From: Myxococcales bacterium | GTDB taxonomy: Bacteria > Myxococcota_A > Polyangia > Polyangiales > Houyiibacteriaceae | Length of the DNA stretch: 64,000 bases | Direction of reading: 5' to 3' | NCBI GenBank assembly: GCA_029863605.1 | Contig: JAOTVB010000018.1 | Span: 20,278-84,277, forward strand | Part shown: positions 53,112 to 63,098 of the stretch, piece by piece | Layout of the letters: every line of letters begins with the position of its first letter | Position numbering within the stretch: position 1 is the stretch's first letter | Made by a program: the position numbers and the translations under genes | Notes under the pieces: generated by a model | Seen by the model: the letters and a program-made list of their open reading frames with translations, nothing else | Databases searched by the model: none | What the model was told of the DNA's origin: nothing

Positions 53112-53426
53112 ATGGCTCTCATCAAGGCGGGCATCAGCGGTTCGACCGAAGGCTTCGACGAGCTCATCGTCCGCACCGAGAGCATGGAGCAAGAGATGAA
53201 GAGCATCACGCCTCCCTCGTCCTGCGAGAAGTACCACCAGGTGAGTCTCGAAGCGCTCGGGCGCGGGCGCGCAATCCTCATCGAGCTGAAGAACGCGATC
53301 TCGACCCGGGACGTCAGCAAGGTGGCCGAGGCAGCCCAGGAGGCCGCGGCGCTTAAAGCGAAGGCCGATGAACTGACGCGACTGGAGACGAACCTCCGCG
53401 CCGTGCGTCAGCACCCTAGCCCTTGA
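53112..53426 (+). CDS. Small helical protein of unknown function
   Basis: This protein of about 104 residues is mostly helical (KAGISGSTEGFDELIVRTES, ALGRGRAILIELKNAISTRD, AAALKAKADELTRLETNLRA). There is no signal peptide. The start is uncertain: frames with TTG or GTG codons reach back to 53046, but that part has mixed third-base composition and no ribosome site. It lies between the divergent GST gene and the convergent AraC gene. Family not recognised. Confidence 0.5.
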   Translation: MALIKAGISGSTEGFDELIVRTESMEQEMKSITPPSSCEKYHQVSLEALGRGRAILIELKNAISTRDVSKVAEAAQEAAALKAKADELTRLETNLRAVRQHPSP

Positions 53427-53439
53427 GTAGCTCGGGGTT

Positions 53440-54402
53440 TTACGCCGCTGCCGGCGTCGCGCGCCGTGCTGCGCCCGGCGACATGCCCGTGAACCGCTTG
53501 AACGCGCGGCTGAAGGCGGCCTCGGATTGGTACCCCAGGCGTATCGCCACGTCGACCAGGGTTGCGTCGCTTTCGCGGAGCCAGCTGAGCGCGACGTGCA
53601 TCCGCCATCGGGTCACGTACCGCATCGGGGGTTCGCCGACCAGCGCGGCGAATCGAGCGGCAAATGCCGACCGCGACATGCCAGCTTGCGCCGCCAGGGC
53701 CGCAACGGTCCAGCTGTGCTCCGCGTCGCGATGAACGAGCGCGATCGCGCGGCCGATTTGTTCGTCTTGGAGCGCCCCGAGCCAACCGGTGCGTGCCCCC
53801 GGTGCATTGCTCATCCAGGATCGAATCGCCTGGATCACCAGCACGTCGCACAACCGTGTAATGATGGTCTCGCCGCCGGGTCTCAGTTGCTGCGCTTCGG
53901 AGGCGATGAACCGCAGCGTGCTCTGCAGCCACTGCGCCTCCGATGCGCTCCACGCATCGACGTGAACCAAGTTGGGCAGCAGCCGCACCAGCTGTGCGGC
54001 GGCCGGATGATCGAATGTCACCGCACCGCACAGCATCGTGGTGGGCGCGCCGCCGCCGCCGTGGCGCAGCAGCTCATACCGCTCCGAGATCTGTTCCCGC
54101 GGCAGGTCGAACAACTGCACGCCCTCGGCCCCGGGATCGCTCGTCAACCGGTGGCCACGACCGTGTGGTACCAACCCGAGATCCCCCGGCTGAAGACACT
54201 GCGGCTCCTCGCCCGGCACCTCGAGCCAGCACCGACCGGTGATCATGATGTGGAACATCAACGTGTCGGGAAACGGTGGCATGTCCAATCCAAACGGCGC
54301 CGTGAACTCCGAGCGGCAATAGAAAGCGCCGCTCATGCGGAGGTAGTGCAGGGCCTCGCCGACGGGATCGATGCGCGGGGGCGATGTAGATACGGTTGCC
54401 AT
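53440..54402 (-). CDS. AraC-family transcriptional regulator, cupin type
   Basis: This 320-residue regulator has an N-terminal cupin-like ligand domain (about 25-210: TLMFHIMITGRCWLEVPGEE, LQPGDLGLVPHGRGHRLTSD) and a C-terminal double helix-turn-helix (about 220-315: AEHSWTVAALAAQAGMSRSA, WRMHVALSWLRESDATLVDV, LGYQSEAAFSRAFKRFTGMS). I start at the ATG at 54402. A longer open frame upstream lies antisense to the next gene. It is divergent from the NAD(P)-binding gene, and the shared 141-base region has a palindrome that is its likely operator. Inducer unknown. Confidence 0.88.
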   Translation of the reverse strand: MATVSTSPPRIDPVGEALHYLRMSGAFYCRSEFTAPFGLDMPPFPDTLMFHIMITGRCWLEVPGEEPQCLQPGDLGLVPHGRGHRLTSDPGAEGVQLFDLPREQISERYELLRHGGGGAPTTMLCGAVTFDHPAAAQLVRLLPNLVHVDAWSASEAQWLQSTLRFIASEAQQLRPGGETIITRLCDVLVIQAIRSWMSNAPGARTGWLGALQDEQIGRAIALVHRDAEHSWTVAALAAQAGMSRSAFAARFAALVGEPPMRYVTRWRMHVALSWLRESDATLVDVAIRLGYQSEAAFSRAFKRFTGMSPGAARRATPAAA

Positions 54403-54447
54403 GAATACGAGAATGCCTCGATGAGCATCAACTGTCCAGGCTTCTTG

Positions 54448-54489
54448 GAGTTTCGAGCACATATCACGGAGCATATGCCATCGAAACTC
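54448..54489. promoter_or_regulatory. Palindromic operator candidate
   Basis: Nine-base inverted arms GAGTTTCGA (54448-54456) and TCGAAACTC (54481-54489) flank a 24-base centre that repeats CATAT. The site lies between the divergent araC-type and NAD(P)-binding genes, where a dimeric AraC regulator would bind. No U-tract follows, so a terminator is unlikely. Confidence 0.6.
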
Positions 54490-54543
54490 TGATCCAACGG
54501 CCATAGAGTAGACGCATCCCCACAACCAAACCTGGAGGCAAAC

Positions 54544-55221
54544 ATGCAAGAGGCAAAGAAAATTCTGGTAGTTGGAGCGACAGGAGGCACGGGCCGAGCC
54601 GCGATCGAGGAGCTTCTCAGCGCGGGCCATCGGGTCACCGCGTTCTCCCGCCACGCGGACCAGCTGGCCACGATCTCGGACCGCATCACGACGATCAATG
54701 GCGACGCGACCGACCCCGAGGACATCGATCGCGCGGTCCGCGGCCACGACGCGGTCATCGTGACTCTCGGAATCCGCGAAAACCCGCTGAGGGTTCGACT
54801 GTTCGGCGCCGCGCGCACACCGCTCGACGTGCGCTCGGCCGGCACGCGGAACGTCATTACCGCGATGCGCAAACACGGGGTACGCCGGTTGGTGGTGCAG
54901 AGCTCGTTTGGCGTTGGCGACACGCGGAACAATCTGCGCCTCATGGATCGGTTGTTCTTCAGCCTGCTGCTCAAACCGCAGATCGCCGACACCGAAGCAC
55001 AAGAGCGCGAGGTGCGCCAAAGTGACCTCGACTGGGTGCTCGTTCAGCCCGTACATTTGACCGACGACGACGCCGACGGGATGCCGATCGCGTCGGTAAA
55101 GGGACAGGTGCAGCAGTTCAAAATTTCGCGCAAGTGCGTCGCACGTTTTCTCTCGCAGGCAGTGCAAGCTCCCGAGTACGTGCGCCAATCCGTCGCTCTG
55201 TCCGGCCGAGGTGTGCCATGA
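54544..55221 (+). CDS. NAD(P)-binding oxidoreductase, atypical SDR/NmrA-like
   Basis: This 225-residue protein has a Rossmann start KILVVGATGGTGRAAIEELL with the GxxGxxG dinucleotide motif, then AVIVTLGIRENPLRVRLFGA, RRLVVQSSFGVGDTRNNLRL and DLDWVLVQPVHLTDDDADGM. It resembles NAD(P)H-binding reductases or isomerases of the NmrA/SDRa group. The canonical YxxxK pair was not seen, so redox activity is uncertain. GGAGG lies seven bases before the ATG. It is coupled to the DUF1772 gene (ATGA) and divergent from the AraC regulator. Confidence 0.8.
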   Translation: MQEAKKILVVGATGGTGRAAIEELLSAGHRVTAFSRHADQLATISDRITTINGDATDPEDIDRAVRGHDAVIVTLGIRENPLRVRLFGAARTPLDVRSAGTRNVITAMRKHGVRRLVVQSSFGVGDTRNNLRLMDRLFFSLLLKPQIADTEAQEREVRQSDLDWVLVQPVHLTDDDADGMPIASVKGQVQQFKISRKCVARFLSQAVQAPEYVRQSVALSGRGVP

Positions 55222-55691
55222 GCTCCTGGTTGCTCTTCGCGACTGCCCTCGCTTCGGCCCTGATGGGAGGCGTGTTCTTCGCGTTCTCGTCATTCATCAT
55301 GCCAGCGTTGGGACGCATTCCGCCCGAAGACGGCATTCGCGCCATGCAGCGGATCAATATCGACGTCCTCCACTGGTCGTTTCTCGTCCCGTTCGTGGGC
55401 ACGCCAATCGCTTGCGTCGCGCTCGCCGCGCAAGCGATATGGCACTGGAACGAGCCGGGTGCGATCTACTGCGTAGTGGGGGGTGCCGTGTACTTGTTTG
55501 GAACCTTCATCGTCACAGCCGCGGGCAATGTGCCGCTCAACAATGCACTGGCCAAGGTCAAGGCAGACGCGGTCGATGCCGCCCGCGCGTGGGACGAGTT
55601 CGCCATCGGCTGGACCCGGTGGAACCACGTGCGAACGGTTGCGTCGATGGCGGCCGCGGGCGCGTTTGCCGCGGCCCTGGCGACGGCGTGA
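55218..55691 (+). CDS. DUF1772-family membrane protein
   Basis: This 157-residue inner-membrane protein has about four helices (LLFATALASALMGGVFFAFS, VPFVGTPIACVALAAQAIWH, YCVVGGAVYLFGTFIVTAAG, and a final one). The conserved pattern GNVPLNNALAK and WTRWNHVRTVASMAA matches DUF1772, a family that includes anthrone-oxygenase-like proteins. The ATG overlaps the preceding TGA. The gene pair with an NAD(P)-binding protein under AraC control looks like a small stress or metabolite module. Function not known. Confidence 0.82.
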   Translation: MSSWLLFATALASALMGGVFFAFSSFIMPALGRIPPEDGIRAMQRINIDVLHWSFLVPFVGTPIACVALAAQAIWHWNEPGAIYCVVGGAVYLFGTFIVTAAGNVPLNNALAKVKADAVDAARAWDEFAIGWTRWNHVRTVASMAAAGAFAAALATA

Positions 55692-55773
55692 TTCGGGCGG
55701 CGCGCTCGTTTGGCTTCCGAGAGCAGTGCTTCTGCCACTGGCGCTGCGCCAGGGTCCGTGACAGGGCTTCCGC

Positions 55774-56241
55774 GTGCTCGAGCTGCTGCTCAACGGCGAA
55801 GGGGAGACGCTGGCGCTTGCAAGTGCGCTCGCGGATGCGTTTGCGCCCGGAGATCTGATCGGTCTCGAGGGTGGGCTCGGTGCCGGCAAGACGACGTTTG
55901 CACGCGGAGCGATCCACGCGCTCGGGGTGCCAGCCACCACCGCCGTCACGAGTCCGACGTTTGCGTTGGTGCATCAGTACGAAGGGCGATTCCCCATTGC
56001 GCACGCTGACTTCTATCGGCTTAACGAGGGAGCGGAGCTCGAAGAGCTCGGGATCGACGAGCTTCTCGAAGAGGGCTGTGTGCTGTTCGTCGAGTGGGGC
56101 CGCAAGTTCCCATCGGTGGCAAGCCGCGCTTCGCTCTGGGTAGAGCTGGAGATCGTTTCCGACGAGGCGCGTCGCGTCCGGCTACATCCTCAGGGGGAAC
56201 GGGGTGAGGAGTTGATCGCTGGTCTTTCGGCGCGCTTATAG
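55774..56241 (+). CDS. tsaE: tRNA threonylcarbamoyladenosine biosynthesis ATPase TsaE
   Basis: This 155-residue ATPase is needed with TsaB and TsaD for t6A at position 37 of tRNAs that read ANN codons. It shows the Walker A GLEGGLGAGKTTFARG, the following TAVTSPTFALVHQYEGRFPI and HADFYRLNEGAELEELGIDE, then VLFVEWGRKFP, all typical. The start is a GTG at 55774. Length is normal for the family. TsaB and TsaD genes are not in the window. It is followed after 74 bases by carB. Confidence 0.9.
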   Translation: MLELLLNGEGETLALASALADAFAPGDLIGLEGGLGAGKTTFARGAIHALGVPATTAVTSPTFALVHQYEGRFPIAHADFYRLNEGAELEELGIDELLEEGCVLFVEWGRKFPSVASRASLWVELEIVSDEARRVRLHPQGERGEELIAGLSARL

Positions 56242-56315
56242 GAAGCCCTCGGCCTGGGTTTGCGACCTGCAAAGGGCTCTGGTAAGCCCGCGCGAACGCC
56301 CTCGCCGAACCGACC

Positions 56316-59300
56316 ATGCCCCGACGCGACGATATCAAGAGCATCCTTCTCATAGGGTCGGGGCCGATCGTGATCGGGCAGGCATGCGAGTTCGATTACT
56401 CTGGGACCCAGGGAGCCAAGGCCCTCAAAGAAGAGGGTTACCGGGTCATCCTGGTGAACTCGAATCCGGCGACGATCATGACCGATCCGGAGTTCGCCGA
56501 CCGCACCTACGTCGAGCCGCTGACGCCCGAGGTGCTTGAGGCGATCATCGAACGCGAGAAGCCGGATGCGGTCCTTCCCACCCTGGGCGGCCAGACGGCG
56601 CTCAACCTCACTCTCGAGCTCGCGAGCCGAGGCATCCTCGAAAAGCACGGTGTAGAGTTGATAGGCGCGAGGGTCGACGCGATTCGCAAGGCCGAGGAGA
56701 GGGATCTCTTCAAGGCTGCAATGGACAAGATCGGGCTCGAGAGCGCCCGAGCGGAGGTCGCGCGCACCATCGAGGACGCCAACGACGTCGCCGACCGCAT
56801 CGGCTTTCCCGTCATCCTGAGACCCTCCCTGACGCTCGGGGGCTCCGGGGGTGGCGTGGCTTACAACCGCGCCGAGTTCGAGAGTGCGATTCGCTGGGCG
56901 TTCCAGTGCAGCCCGATCCACGAGTGCCTCATCGAAGAGAGCCTTTTGGGCTGGAAGGAATACGAGCTAGAGGTCATTCGCGACCACGCGGACAACTTCG
57001 CCGTCATTTGCACCATCGAGAACTTCGACCCGATGGGGGTCCATACCGGCGACTCGATTACGGTAGCGCCCGCGATGACCCTCACCGATCGTGAATACCA
57101 ACGCCTTCGAAATGCGGCGCGCGACATCATCACGGAGATCGGCGTCGATACAGGCGGCTCGAACATTCAGTTCTCAATCAACCCGAAGAATGGCCGAGTC
57201 ATCGTCATCGAGATGAACCCTCGAGTTTCCCGCTCGAGCGCGCTGGCCTCCAAGGCCACTGGTTACCCGATCGCGAAGATCGCTGCGAAGCTCGCCGTCG
57301 GTTACCGCTTGGACGAGCTGCGCAACGACATCACCGGGACGAGCTCGGCCTTCGAGCCCACCATCGACTACGTCGTCACCAAAGTGCCACGCTTCGCCTT
57401 CGAGAAGTTCCCCGGCGCCGACCCACGTTTGACGACCCAAATGAAGTCCGTCGGAGAGGCGATGGCGATAGGCCGCACCTTCAAGGAGTCCCTGCAGAAA
57501 GCGACCCGATCCCTCGAAATCGGGCGTGATGGACTGACCTCACTTCTGAGCAAGGTCGAATATCGGGACTTGGCGGTCCAGATCAGACGGCTGCGCGAGT
57601 CTGGGGAGGCGGTGAACACCGCAAAACCCATGTTGCAAGACCTTCCGGATGCCACGGAGGCCGAGCTACGAGAAGCGATTCAGGAAGTCATCCGCACGCC
57701 GTTGGCCGACCGGCTCTGGTACATCGCCGATGGGTTGCGCGTCGGACTCACGGTTGACGACATCCACCAAGCGACCGAGATCGACAAGTGGTTCCTCGAG
57801 CAGATGCGTCAGATCATCGCCTTCGAGGGGGTTCTCGCGGACACCGGCGGCGTCCCGCTTTCGGCAGACATCCTCTCGCACGCCAAGGAGCTCGGCTTCA
57901 GCGACCGACAGATTGCCGCCCTGCGTGGGGAGACTCCCGGCGAGGTTCGCCAAACGCGTGCCGGCTACGGGGTCGAGCCGGTTTTCTCGCGAGTCGATAC
58001 CTGCGCCGCCGAGTTCCCATCGCTCACTCCATACATGTATTCGACTTGGGGGCTCGACAGCGAGGCGAAGGTCAGCTCCGACAAGAAGAAAGTAATGATC
58101 CTCGGCGGAGGCCCCAACCGAATCGGCCAGGGCATCGAGTTCGACTACTGTTGCGTGCACGCGTCGTTCGCGCTCAAGGAAGTCGGATTCGAGACCATCA
58201 TGGTCAACTGCAACCCTGAGACGGTTTCGACCGACTACGACACGTCTGACCGCCTCTACTTCGAGCCGCTGACCTACGAAGACGTGATGCACATCGTCGA
58301 TATCGAAAAGCCCGACGGGGTGATCGTACAGTTTGGCGGTCAGACGCCACTCAAGCTGGCGGTTCCCCTCGCGCGGGCGGGAGTTCCCATCCTCGGCACC
58401 TCCGCCGACGCGATCGACCGGGCCGAGGACCGAGAGCGGTTCGACCAGCTGCTCACCAAGCTGCGCTTGAAGCGGCCGCGAGGCGGGATCGCCATGGGGA
58501 CCAAAGATGCCTTTGCGGTCGCCGACAGGATCGGTTTCCCCGTGGTGGTTCGCCCGAGTTACGTTCTCGGGGGACGCGCGATGGAGATCGTCCACTCGCG
58601 CGAAGAGCTCGCCCGCTACATGACCGTCGCGCTCGAGGCGGTTTCGGACGCCGAGACACAGACGATCCTCGTCGATGAGTTCTTAAAGGACGCCATCGAA
58701 GTCGACGTAGATTGTGTGTCGGACGGTGAGGACGTCGTCATCGGAGGCCTTTTGCAGCACATCGAAGAGGCTGGGATTCACTCCGGCGACTCGTCGATGG
58801 CGCTTCCGGCGCACGCGTTGCCACCGGAGGTGCTCGCGACGCTTCGTTCGTCTACCAGGGCGTTGGCCCTCGAGCTCGGGGTCGTCGGGCTGATGAACGT
58901 TCAATTCGCTGTTCGTGGCAGCGCGGTCCACGTAATCGAGGTGAACCCGCGAGCATCTCGAACGATCCCATTCATCAGCAAGGCAATAGGGGTCCCGCTC
59001 GCGAAGATCGCAGCGAAGGTCATGGCAGGGGCGACGCTGCGCGAGCTCGATTACACGCGCGAGATCATGACCCACTACATTGCAGTGAAAGAGTCGGTCT
59101 TTCCATTCAGCAAGTTTCCGGGCGTCGATACGATACTGACGCCCGAGATGCGATCGACCGGCGAGGTGATGGGGATCGCCGACAATTTTCCCGAGGCTTT
59201 TTACAAAGCGTTGCTCTCGGCTTACTTGGAGCTTCCGACCGGCGGGAAGGTATTCATCAGCGTCAAGGATGACGACAAGCCCGCCGCCGCCGACCTCGCG

Positions 59301-59684
59301 CGCCGCCTTGCGGAGCTCGGTTTCGAAATCATCGCCACCGCAGGCACGCGCGACCGGTTGGAGCGTTCCGGCGTGGCGGCAGAGCTCGTGCACAAAGTCG
59401 GAGAGGGGCGCCCCCACATCGTCGACCACCTTCAGAACGGAGACATCTGTCTCGTTTTCAACACCACCGAAGGCGCACGAGCGATTCGGGACAGCCGCTC
59501 GATGCGGCGGCAAACCGTCATGAGCGACGTGCCGTATTTTACAACCATTGCCGCAGCTGTGGCGGCGGTCGACGCAATCGAAGCACGAAGACTTCGGCCG
59601 CTTTCGGTTTGCTCGTTGCAGGAGTATCACGCTCGCACGACCAAGCTTGCCAGCGTGCGACCGGCGCCGCTCGACGCCCGATGA
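56316..59684 (+). CDS. carB: Carbamoyl-phosphate synthase large subunit
   Basis: This 1122-residue enzyme makes carbamoyl phosphate from ammonia, bicarbonate and two ATP for arginine and pyrimidine synthesis. Two homologous ATP-grasp halves are visible, each opening with the same motif ([20 protein letters not shown] and [20 protein letters not shown]), with [12 protein letters not shown] and [13 protein letters not shown] and two [20 protein letters not shown] loops. The C-terminal MGS-like domain ([40 protein letters not shown]) is the allosteric part. Length is slightly above the usual 1070, because of a C-terminal tail. The small subunit carA is not adjacent in the window. Confidence 0.96.
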   Translation: MPRRDDIKSILLIGSGPIVIGQACEFDYSGTQGAKALKEEGYRVILVNSNPATIMTDPEFADRTYVEPLTPEVLEAIIEREKPDAVLPTLGGQTALNLTLELASRGILEKHGVELIGARVDAIRKAEERDLFKAAMDKIGLESARAEVARTIEDANDVADRIGFPVILRPSLTLGGSGGGVAYNRAEFESAIRWAFQCSPIHECLIEESLLGWKEYELEVIRDHADNFAVICTIENFDPMGVHTGDSITVAPAMTLTDREYQRLRNAARDIITEIGVDTGGSNIQFSINPKNGRVIVIEMNPRVSRSSALASKATGYPIAKIAAKLAVGYRLDELRNDITGTSSAFEPTIDYVVTKVPRFAFEKFPGADPRLTTQMKSVGEAMAIGRTFKESLQKATRSLEIGRDGLTSLLSKVEYRDLAVQIRRLRESGEAVNTAKPMLQDLPDATEAELREAIQEVIRTPLADRLWYIADGLRVGLTVDDIHQATEIDKWFLEQMRQIIAFEGVLADTGGVPLSADILSHAKELGFSDRQIAALRGETPGEVRQTRAGYGVEPVFSRVDTCAAEFPSLTPYMYSTWGLDSEAKVSSDKKKVMILGGGPNRIGQGIEFDYCCVHASFALKEVGFETIMVNCNPETVSTDYDTSDRLYFEPLTYEDVMHIVDIEKPDGVIVQFGGQTPLKLAVPLARAGVPILGTSADAIDRAEDRERFDQLLTKLRLKRPRGGIAMGTKDAFAVADRIGFPVVVRPSYVLGGRAMEIVHSREELARYMTVALEAVSDAETQTILVDEFLKDAIEVDVDCVSDGEDVVIGGLLQHIEEAGIHSGDSSMALPAHALPPEVLATLRSSTRALALELGVVGLMNVQFAVRGSAVHVIEVNPRASRTIPFISKAIGVPLAKIAAKVMAGATLRELDYTREIMTHYIAVKESVFPFSKFPGVDTILTPEMRSTGEVMGIADNFPEAFYKALLSAYLELPTGGKVFISVKDDDKPAAADLARRLAELGFEIIATAGTRDRLERSGVAAELVHKVGEGRPHIVDHLQNGDICLVFNTTEGARAIRDSRSMRRQTVMSDVPYFTTIAAAVAAVDAIEARRLRPLSVCSLQEYHARTTKLASVRPAPLDAR

Positions 59685-59727
59685 CTATCGCCTTGCCTTA
59701 TTTGAGTGCTCAGTTTACGAGGATGGG

Positions 59728-60198
59728 ATGGAGAGAGTCCCCATGACACCCGAGGGGCACGCCGCGCTCACGGCGGAGCTCAATGCCCTCAAGGCGGAGC
59801 GGCCCAAGATCTCTCAGGAGATTGGGATCGCCCGCGACCATGGCGATCTCAAGGAAAACGCGGAGTACCACGCAGCCAAGGACAAGCAGGGCATGTGCGA
59901 AGCCCGGATCGCCGAGATCGAGGACAAGCTGGCGCGCGCGGAGGTAATCGACCCGGCGACTCTCAGCGGAAACCGAGTGAAGTTCGGGGCATTCGTCGAG
60001 CTCGAAGACGTGGATAACGGTAAGGTTGTGACCTACCGGTTGGTGGGACCCGAGGAGTCCGACCTGAAGCAAGGCAAGATCTCGATCACCTCTCCAGTGG
60101 CGCGAGCCATCGTCGGTAAAGAGGTGGGTGACGAAGTGCAGGTAGAGACACCTGGGGGCGTTCGCAACTACGAGGTCAGCGACGTCCGCTGGAGCTGA
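59728..60198 (+). CDS. greA: Transcription elongation factor GreA
   Basis: This 156-residue factor rescues backtracked RNA polymerase by stimulating transcript cleavage. The N-terminal coiled coil bears the acidic tip GDLKENAEYHAAK, and the C-terminal domain has GKISITSPVARAIVGKEVGD and PGGVRNYEVSDVRW. The ATG at 59728 follows GAGGATGGG; the open frame upstream overlaps carB in another frame and is not used. It lies 43 bases after carB and 28 before recG, probably in one transcript. Confidence 0.95.
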   Translation: MERVPMTPEGHAALTAELNALKAERPKISQEIGIARDHGDLKENAEYHAAKDKQGMCEARIAEIEDKLARAEVIDPATLSGNRVKFGAFVELEDVDNGKVVTYRLVGPEESDLKQGKISITSPVARAIVGKEVGDEVQVETPGGVRNYEVSDVRWS

Positions 60199-60226
60199 CG
60201 GGGTCTCGCGGAAGGGCGGCCCCGAC

Positions 60227-62314
60227 GTGCCTTCTCTCCTCGAGCACGCGATCGAAACACTCCCGGGCATCGGACCGCGTACGGGGGCCGCCCTGCGTGA
60301 GCGTGGCTACCAAACCGTCGGCGATCTGCTTTGGTTGATGCCCAAGACGTACGATGACCAACGTCACCCGACTCCGATCCACGAGCTCCAAGTGGGCCAG
60401 TATGCTGTCGCAGAGGGAACGGTACGGGTTACGCGGAGGTTTCCGCGTGGTCGTCACATGGGCTTCGAAGCTCGGCTCGAACCCGACAAAGCGCCGGAAG
60501 GCTCGGGTTACAGAGAGCTCAAGGTCGTCTGGTTTCGCGCGGTGCCTGGGCTCTCCCAGCGCTTCGAGGTCGGCTCCTCGGTGCGGGTTGCAGGCCGTGT
60601 AAACGAGTACCGGGGGGTCGCTACCATCGCTCATCCCGAGGTCCTCTCGGAAGGGGCAGAAGGCGCGATCGAGCCTCGGTACCCAGAGATCCCGGGAGTC
60701 CGCCGCAAGACGCTACGGCGGGCCGTCCGCGCCGCCGTCGACCGGGCCGCGCACGAAGTTCCAGATCTGATCCCTAAGGAGCTTCGCGCCGAGGTGGGCG
60801 TCGGCGCGGTCGGCGAAGCGCTCGCATCGATTCACGTGCCGACTCCCGCGTTGCTCGCCGGAGACTCCGGGGGAGGGCATCCGGCGCAACATCGACTCGC
60901 GCTTGAAGAGCTCGTCCTGTGGGAGCTCGCGCTTCGCCTTCGACGGGCCCGAGAGCGGGGCGGCACCGCACAGCCCTTTGCACCCGAGCCGGCGGTCTCC
61001 GCAGCATGTGCGGCGTTTCCTTTCGAGCTCACGGCGGCGCAACGCACTGCCGTGGCCGCCTTGAGCTCGAGCTTGAATCGAGACGAACCCATGCGGCGTT
61101 TGCTCCAGGGCGACGTCGGTTGCGGCAAGACCGCCGTTGCGCTCGTGGCCTGCGCCCAGGTGGTGGCGGGCGGGGGCCAAGCCGCGCTTCTCGCCCCGAC
61201 AGAGCTTCTTGCAGACCAACACGCTGCCACGCTGCAACCAACCGCTGAAAAGCTCGCGCTTCGCCTCGGAGTGTTCACGGGTGCGCTTTCGAGCGACCGG
61301 CGTCGCGCGATGCTGGATCGAATGGCGACCGGCGCCGTTGACGTCGTCGTCGGGACACACGCGCTCCTGAGCGGTGAAATCCGTTTCGCCAACCTCGGCC
61401 TTGTGGTGGTGGACGAACAGCACCGCTTTGGGGTGGCTCAACGTCTTCGCCTCGGCACCCGTGGCTCCTCTGACCGACCGCACCTTCTGGTGATGACGGC
61501 AACCCCGATTCCTCGAAGCCTGGCCCTCGTGCTCTATGCGGGCCTTGACCTCACGACGATCGACGCGAAGCCTCCCGGGCGTCTCCCCGTCACCACGCAA
61601 ATGCTCCCGCGCAAGAACCGACAGAAGGTTTTTCGCCAACTCGAGCGCGCCCTCGACGCTGATGGAAGGGCGTATGTCGTGTGTCCCGCGATCTCCTCTT
61701 CCGATGAGCTCATCGGTGTCGACCATGCGTACGCTGAAATGAAGGAACATTTCGGCACGGACGTCGTGGGCCAGATCCACGGGCGGCTCTCGGGCGACGA
61801 ACGCCGAGCGCTCATGCGTGATTTCGCCGACGGCACCTTGAAGGTCTTGGTGGGCACCACGGTCCTGGAAGTCGGGGTCGACGTCCCTGCTGCGAACATC
61901 ATCCTGGTCGAGCAGGCCGATCGGTTCGGGCTTGCACAACTCCACCAGCTGCGCGGGCGAGTCGGCCGTGCGGGACAACACAGCGGCTGTCTCCTCAGCT
62001 ACACTGAGCCGCTCTCACCCGAGGCGGAGGCGCGTCTCCAAGCTCTCTGCGAAAGCGATGACGGTTTTCGCCTGGCCGAAACCGACCTCGAGCTTCGGGG
62101 TCCCGGCCACCTCTTCGGGTATCGGCAATCCGGGACTAGCGGGTTGCAGTTCGCGAATCTCACCAAGGACGGAGAGTTGCTTCGACGGGCGGGCGATCTC
62201 GCCGAACGGATCGTGCGAAGCGATCCGAGCTTGACGGCACCCCGACATGCGATCGCGCGGGCTGCGGTTCGCCGCTGGGAGCGCTTCGAAGCGGTTCGCG
62301 AGGATGCCGGCTGA
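60227..62314 (+). CDS. recG: ATP-dependent DNA helicase RecG
   Basis: This 695-residue branch-migration helicase reverses stalled forks. The N-terminal wedge region begins HAIETLPGIGPRTGAALRER and DLLWLMPKTYDDQRH. The helicase core has LLQGDVGCGKTAVALVACAQ (Walker A), VVVDEQHRFGVAQRLRLGTR (DEQH), VMTATPIPRSLALVLYAGLD, and a second RecA lobe with VLEVGVDVPAANIILVEQAD and QLRGRVGRAGQHSGCLLSYT. Length is normal. The start is a GTG at 60227. It is followed after 61 bases by the MglA-like gene. Confidence 0.95.
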   Translation: MPSLLEHAIETLPGIGPRTGAALRERGYQTVGDLLWLMPKTYDDQRHPTPIHELQVGQYAVAEGTVRVTRRFPRGRHMGFEARLEPDKAPEGSGYRELKVVWFRAVPGLSQRFEVGSSVRVAGRVNEYRGVATIAHPEVLSEGAEGAIEPRYPEIPGVRRKTLRRAVRAAVDRAAHEVPDLIPKELRAEVGVGAVGEALASIHVPTPALLAGDSGGGHPAQHRLALEELVLWELALRLRRARERGGTAQPFAPEPAVSAACAAFPFELTAAQRTAVAALSSSLNRDEPMRRLLQGDVGCGKTAVALVACAQVVAGGGQAALLAPTELLADQHAATLQPTAEKLALRLGVFTGALSSDRRRAMLDRMATGAVDVVVGTHALLSGEIRFANLGLVVVDEQHRFGVAQRLRLGTRGSSDRPHLLVMTATPIPRSLALVLYAGLDLTTIDAKPPGRLPVTTQMLPRKNRQKVFRQLERALDADGRAYVVCPAISSSDELIGVDHAYAEMKEHFGTDVVGQIHGRLSGDERRALMRDFADGTLKVLVGTTVLEVGVDVPAANIILVEQADRFGLAQLHQLRGRVGRAGQHSGCLLSYTEPLSPEAEARLQALCESDDGFRLAETDLELRGPGHLFGYRQSGTSGLQFANLTKDGELLRRAGDLAERIVRSDPSLTAPRHAIARAAVRRWERFEAVREDAG

Positions 62315-62375
62315 CCTTTGGCAGTCGCTCGCCGGCTTCTTGACGGCATCGGGCGACGCGGGTAACTCCTAAATC

Positions 62376-63098
62376 ATGCCTCTGATCCACCACGCGCAGC
62401 GTGAAGTGACGCTCAAGGTCGTCTATTACGGCGCGGGTCTAGGCGGCAAGACCACCAACATCGAAACGCTCTACGAACGCACCCGCCCCGAGTACCGCGG
62501 CAAGCTCGTGTCGGTGCACACCGATGCCGAGCGAACTCTCTTTCTCGATCTGTTACCGATCGAGCTCGGGACGTTTCGAGGGTACAGCATGCGGCTTCAC
62601 ATTCTGTCCGTGCCGGGTCAGATCGCCCAGGACTCCACCCGGCAGCTCGTCTTACGTCACGTCGATGGGGTCGTCCTCGTAGTCGACAGCCAAGTCGCCG
62701 CGACCGAGGGTAACAACTTCAGCATCCGTAACCTCGACTACAACCTTCGTCTTTACGGGGTCGACCCCGATCGCGTGCCTCTCGTCGTCCAGTACAACAA
62801 GCGCGACCTGCTGGGCATCATGGACTTCGGCGAGCTTCGCGAAACGCTTGGAGTTCCTGAAGGGGTTTCGGAGATCGAAGCCTCTGCTCGTGAAGGCTGG
62901 GGTGTCTTCGAGACGCTGCAGGCCATCGTGCGCGAGTGCATGCATCAACTCGGCGACCCGGGTGTTCGACCTGAAGGCCATGTCCAATGCCTGCTTCCCA
63001 AGCCCCGAGACCGTTTCTATCCACGGGGTCCAGTCTCGATGATTCACGCGATTGTGCCCGACGACGAGCTCGAGCCGGCCCAAGCCAGCGAGGGCTGA
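62376..63098 (+). CDS. MglA-like small GTPase
   Basis: This 240-residue cytoplasmic GTPase resembles MglA, the polarity switch of myxobacterial motility. The P-loop is VVYYGAGLGGKTTNIETLYE (Gly19-Thr27), the switch region reads HILSVPGQIAQDSTRQLVL (MglA has TVPGQ rather than the Ras DxxG), DGVVLVVDSQVAATEGNNFS follows, and VVQYNKRDLLGIMDFGELRE gives the NKRD guanine motif. It is about 45 residues longer than MglA, with a C-terminal extension (HVQCLLPKPRDRFYPRGPVS). No mglB gene is adjacent. TTGACG at 62340 could be its -35. It shares one base with the next gene (TGATG). Confidence 0.88.
   Translation: MPLIHHAQREVTLKVVYYGAGLGGKTTNIETLYERTRPEYRGKLVSVHTDAERTLFLDLLPIELGTFRGYSMRLHILSVPGQIAQDSTRQLVLRHVDGVVLVVDSQVAATEGNNFSIRNLDYNLRLYGVDPDRVPLVVQYNKRDLLGIMDFGELRETLGVPEGVSEIEASAREGWGVFETLQAIVRECMHQLGDPGVRPEGHVQCLLPKPRDRFYPRGPVSMIHAIVPDDELEPAQASEG

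Noticed and set aside
53527..54492. 321-residue plus-strand frame opposite the AraC gene
   Set aside because: It has no family pattern and mirrors the AraC coding frame; the AraC helix-turn-helix is unmistakable.
54403..55293. Extension of the AraC regulator frame to 617 residues
   Set aside because: The added part lies antisense to the NAD(P)-binding gene, which has a Rossmann motif and a GGAGG ribosome site. The AraC family length fits the ATG at 54402.
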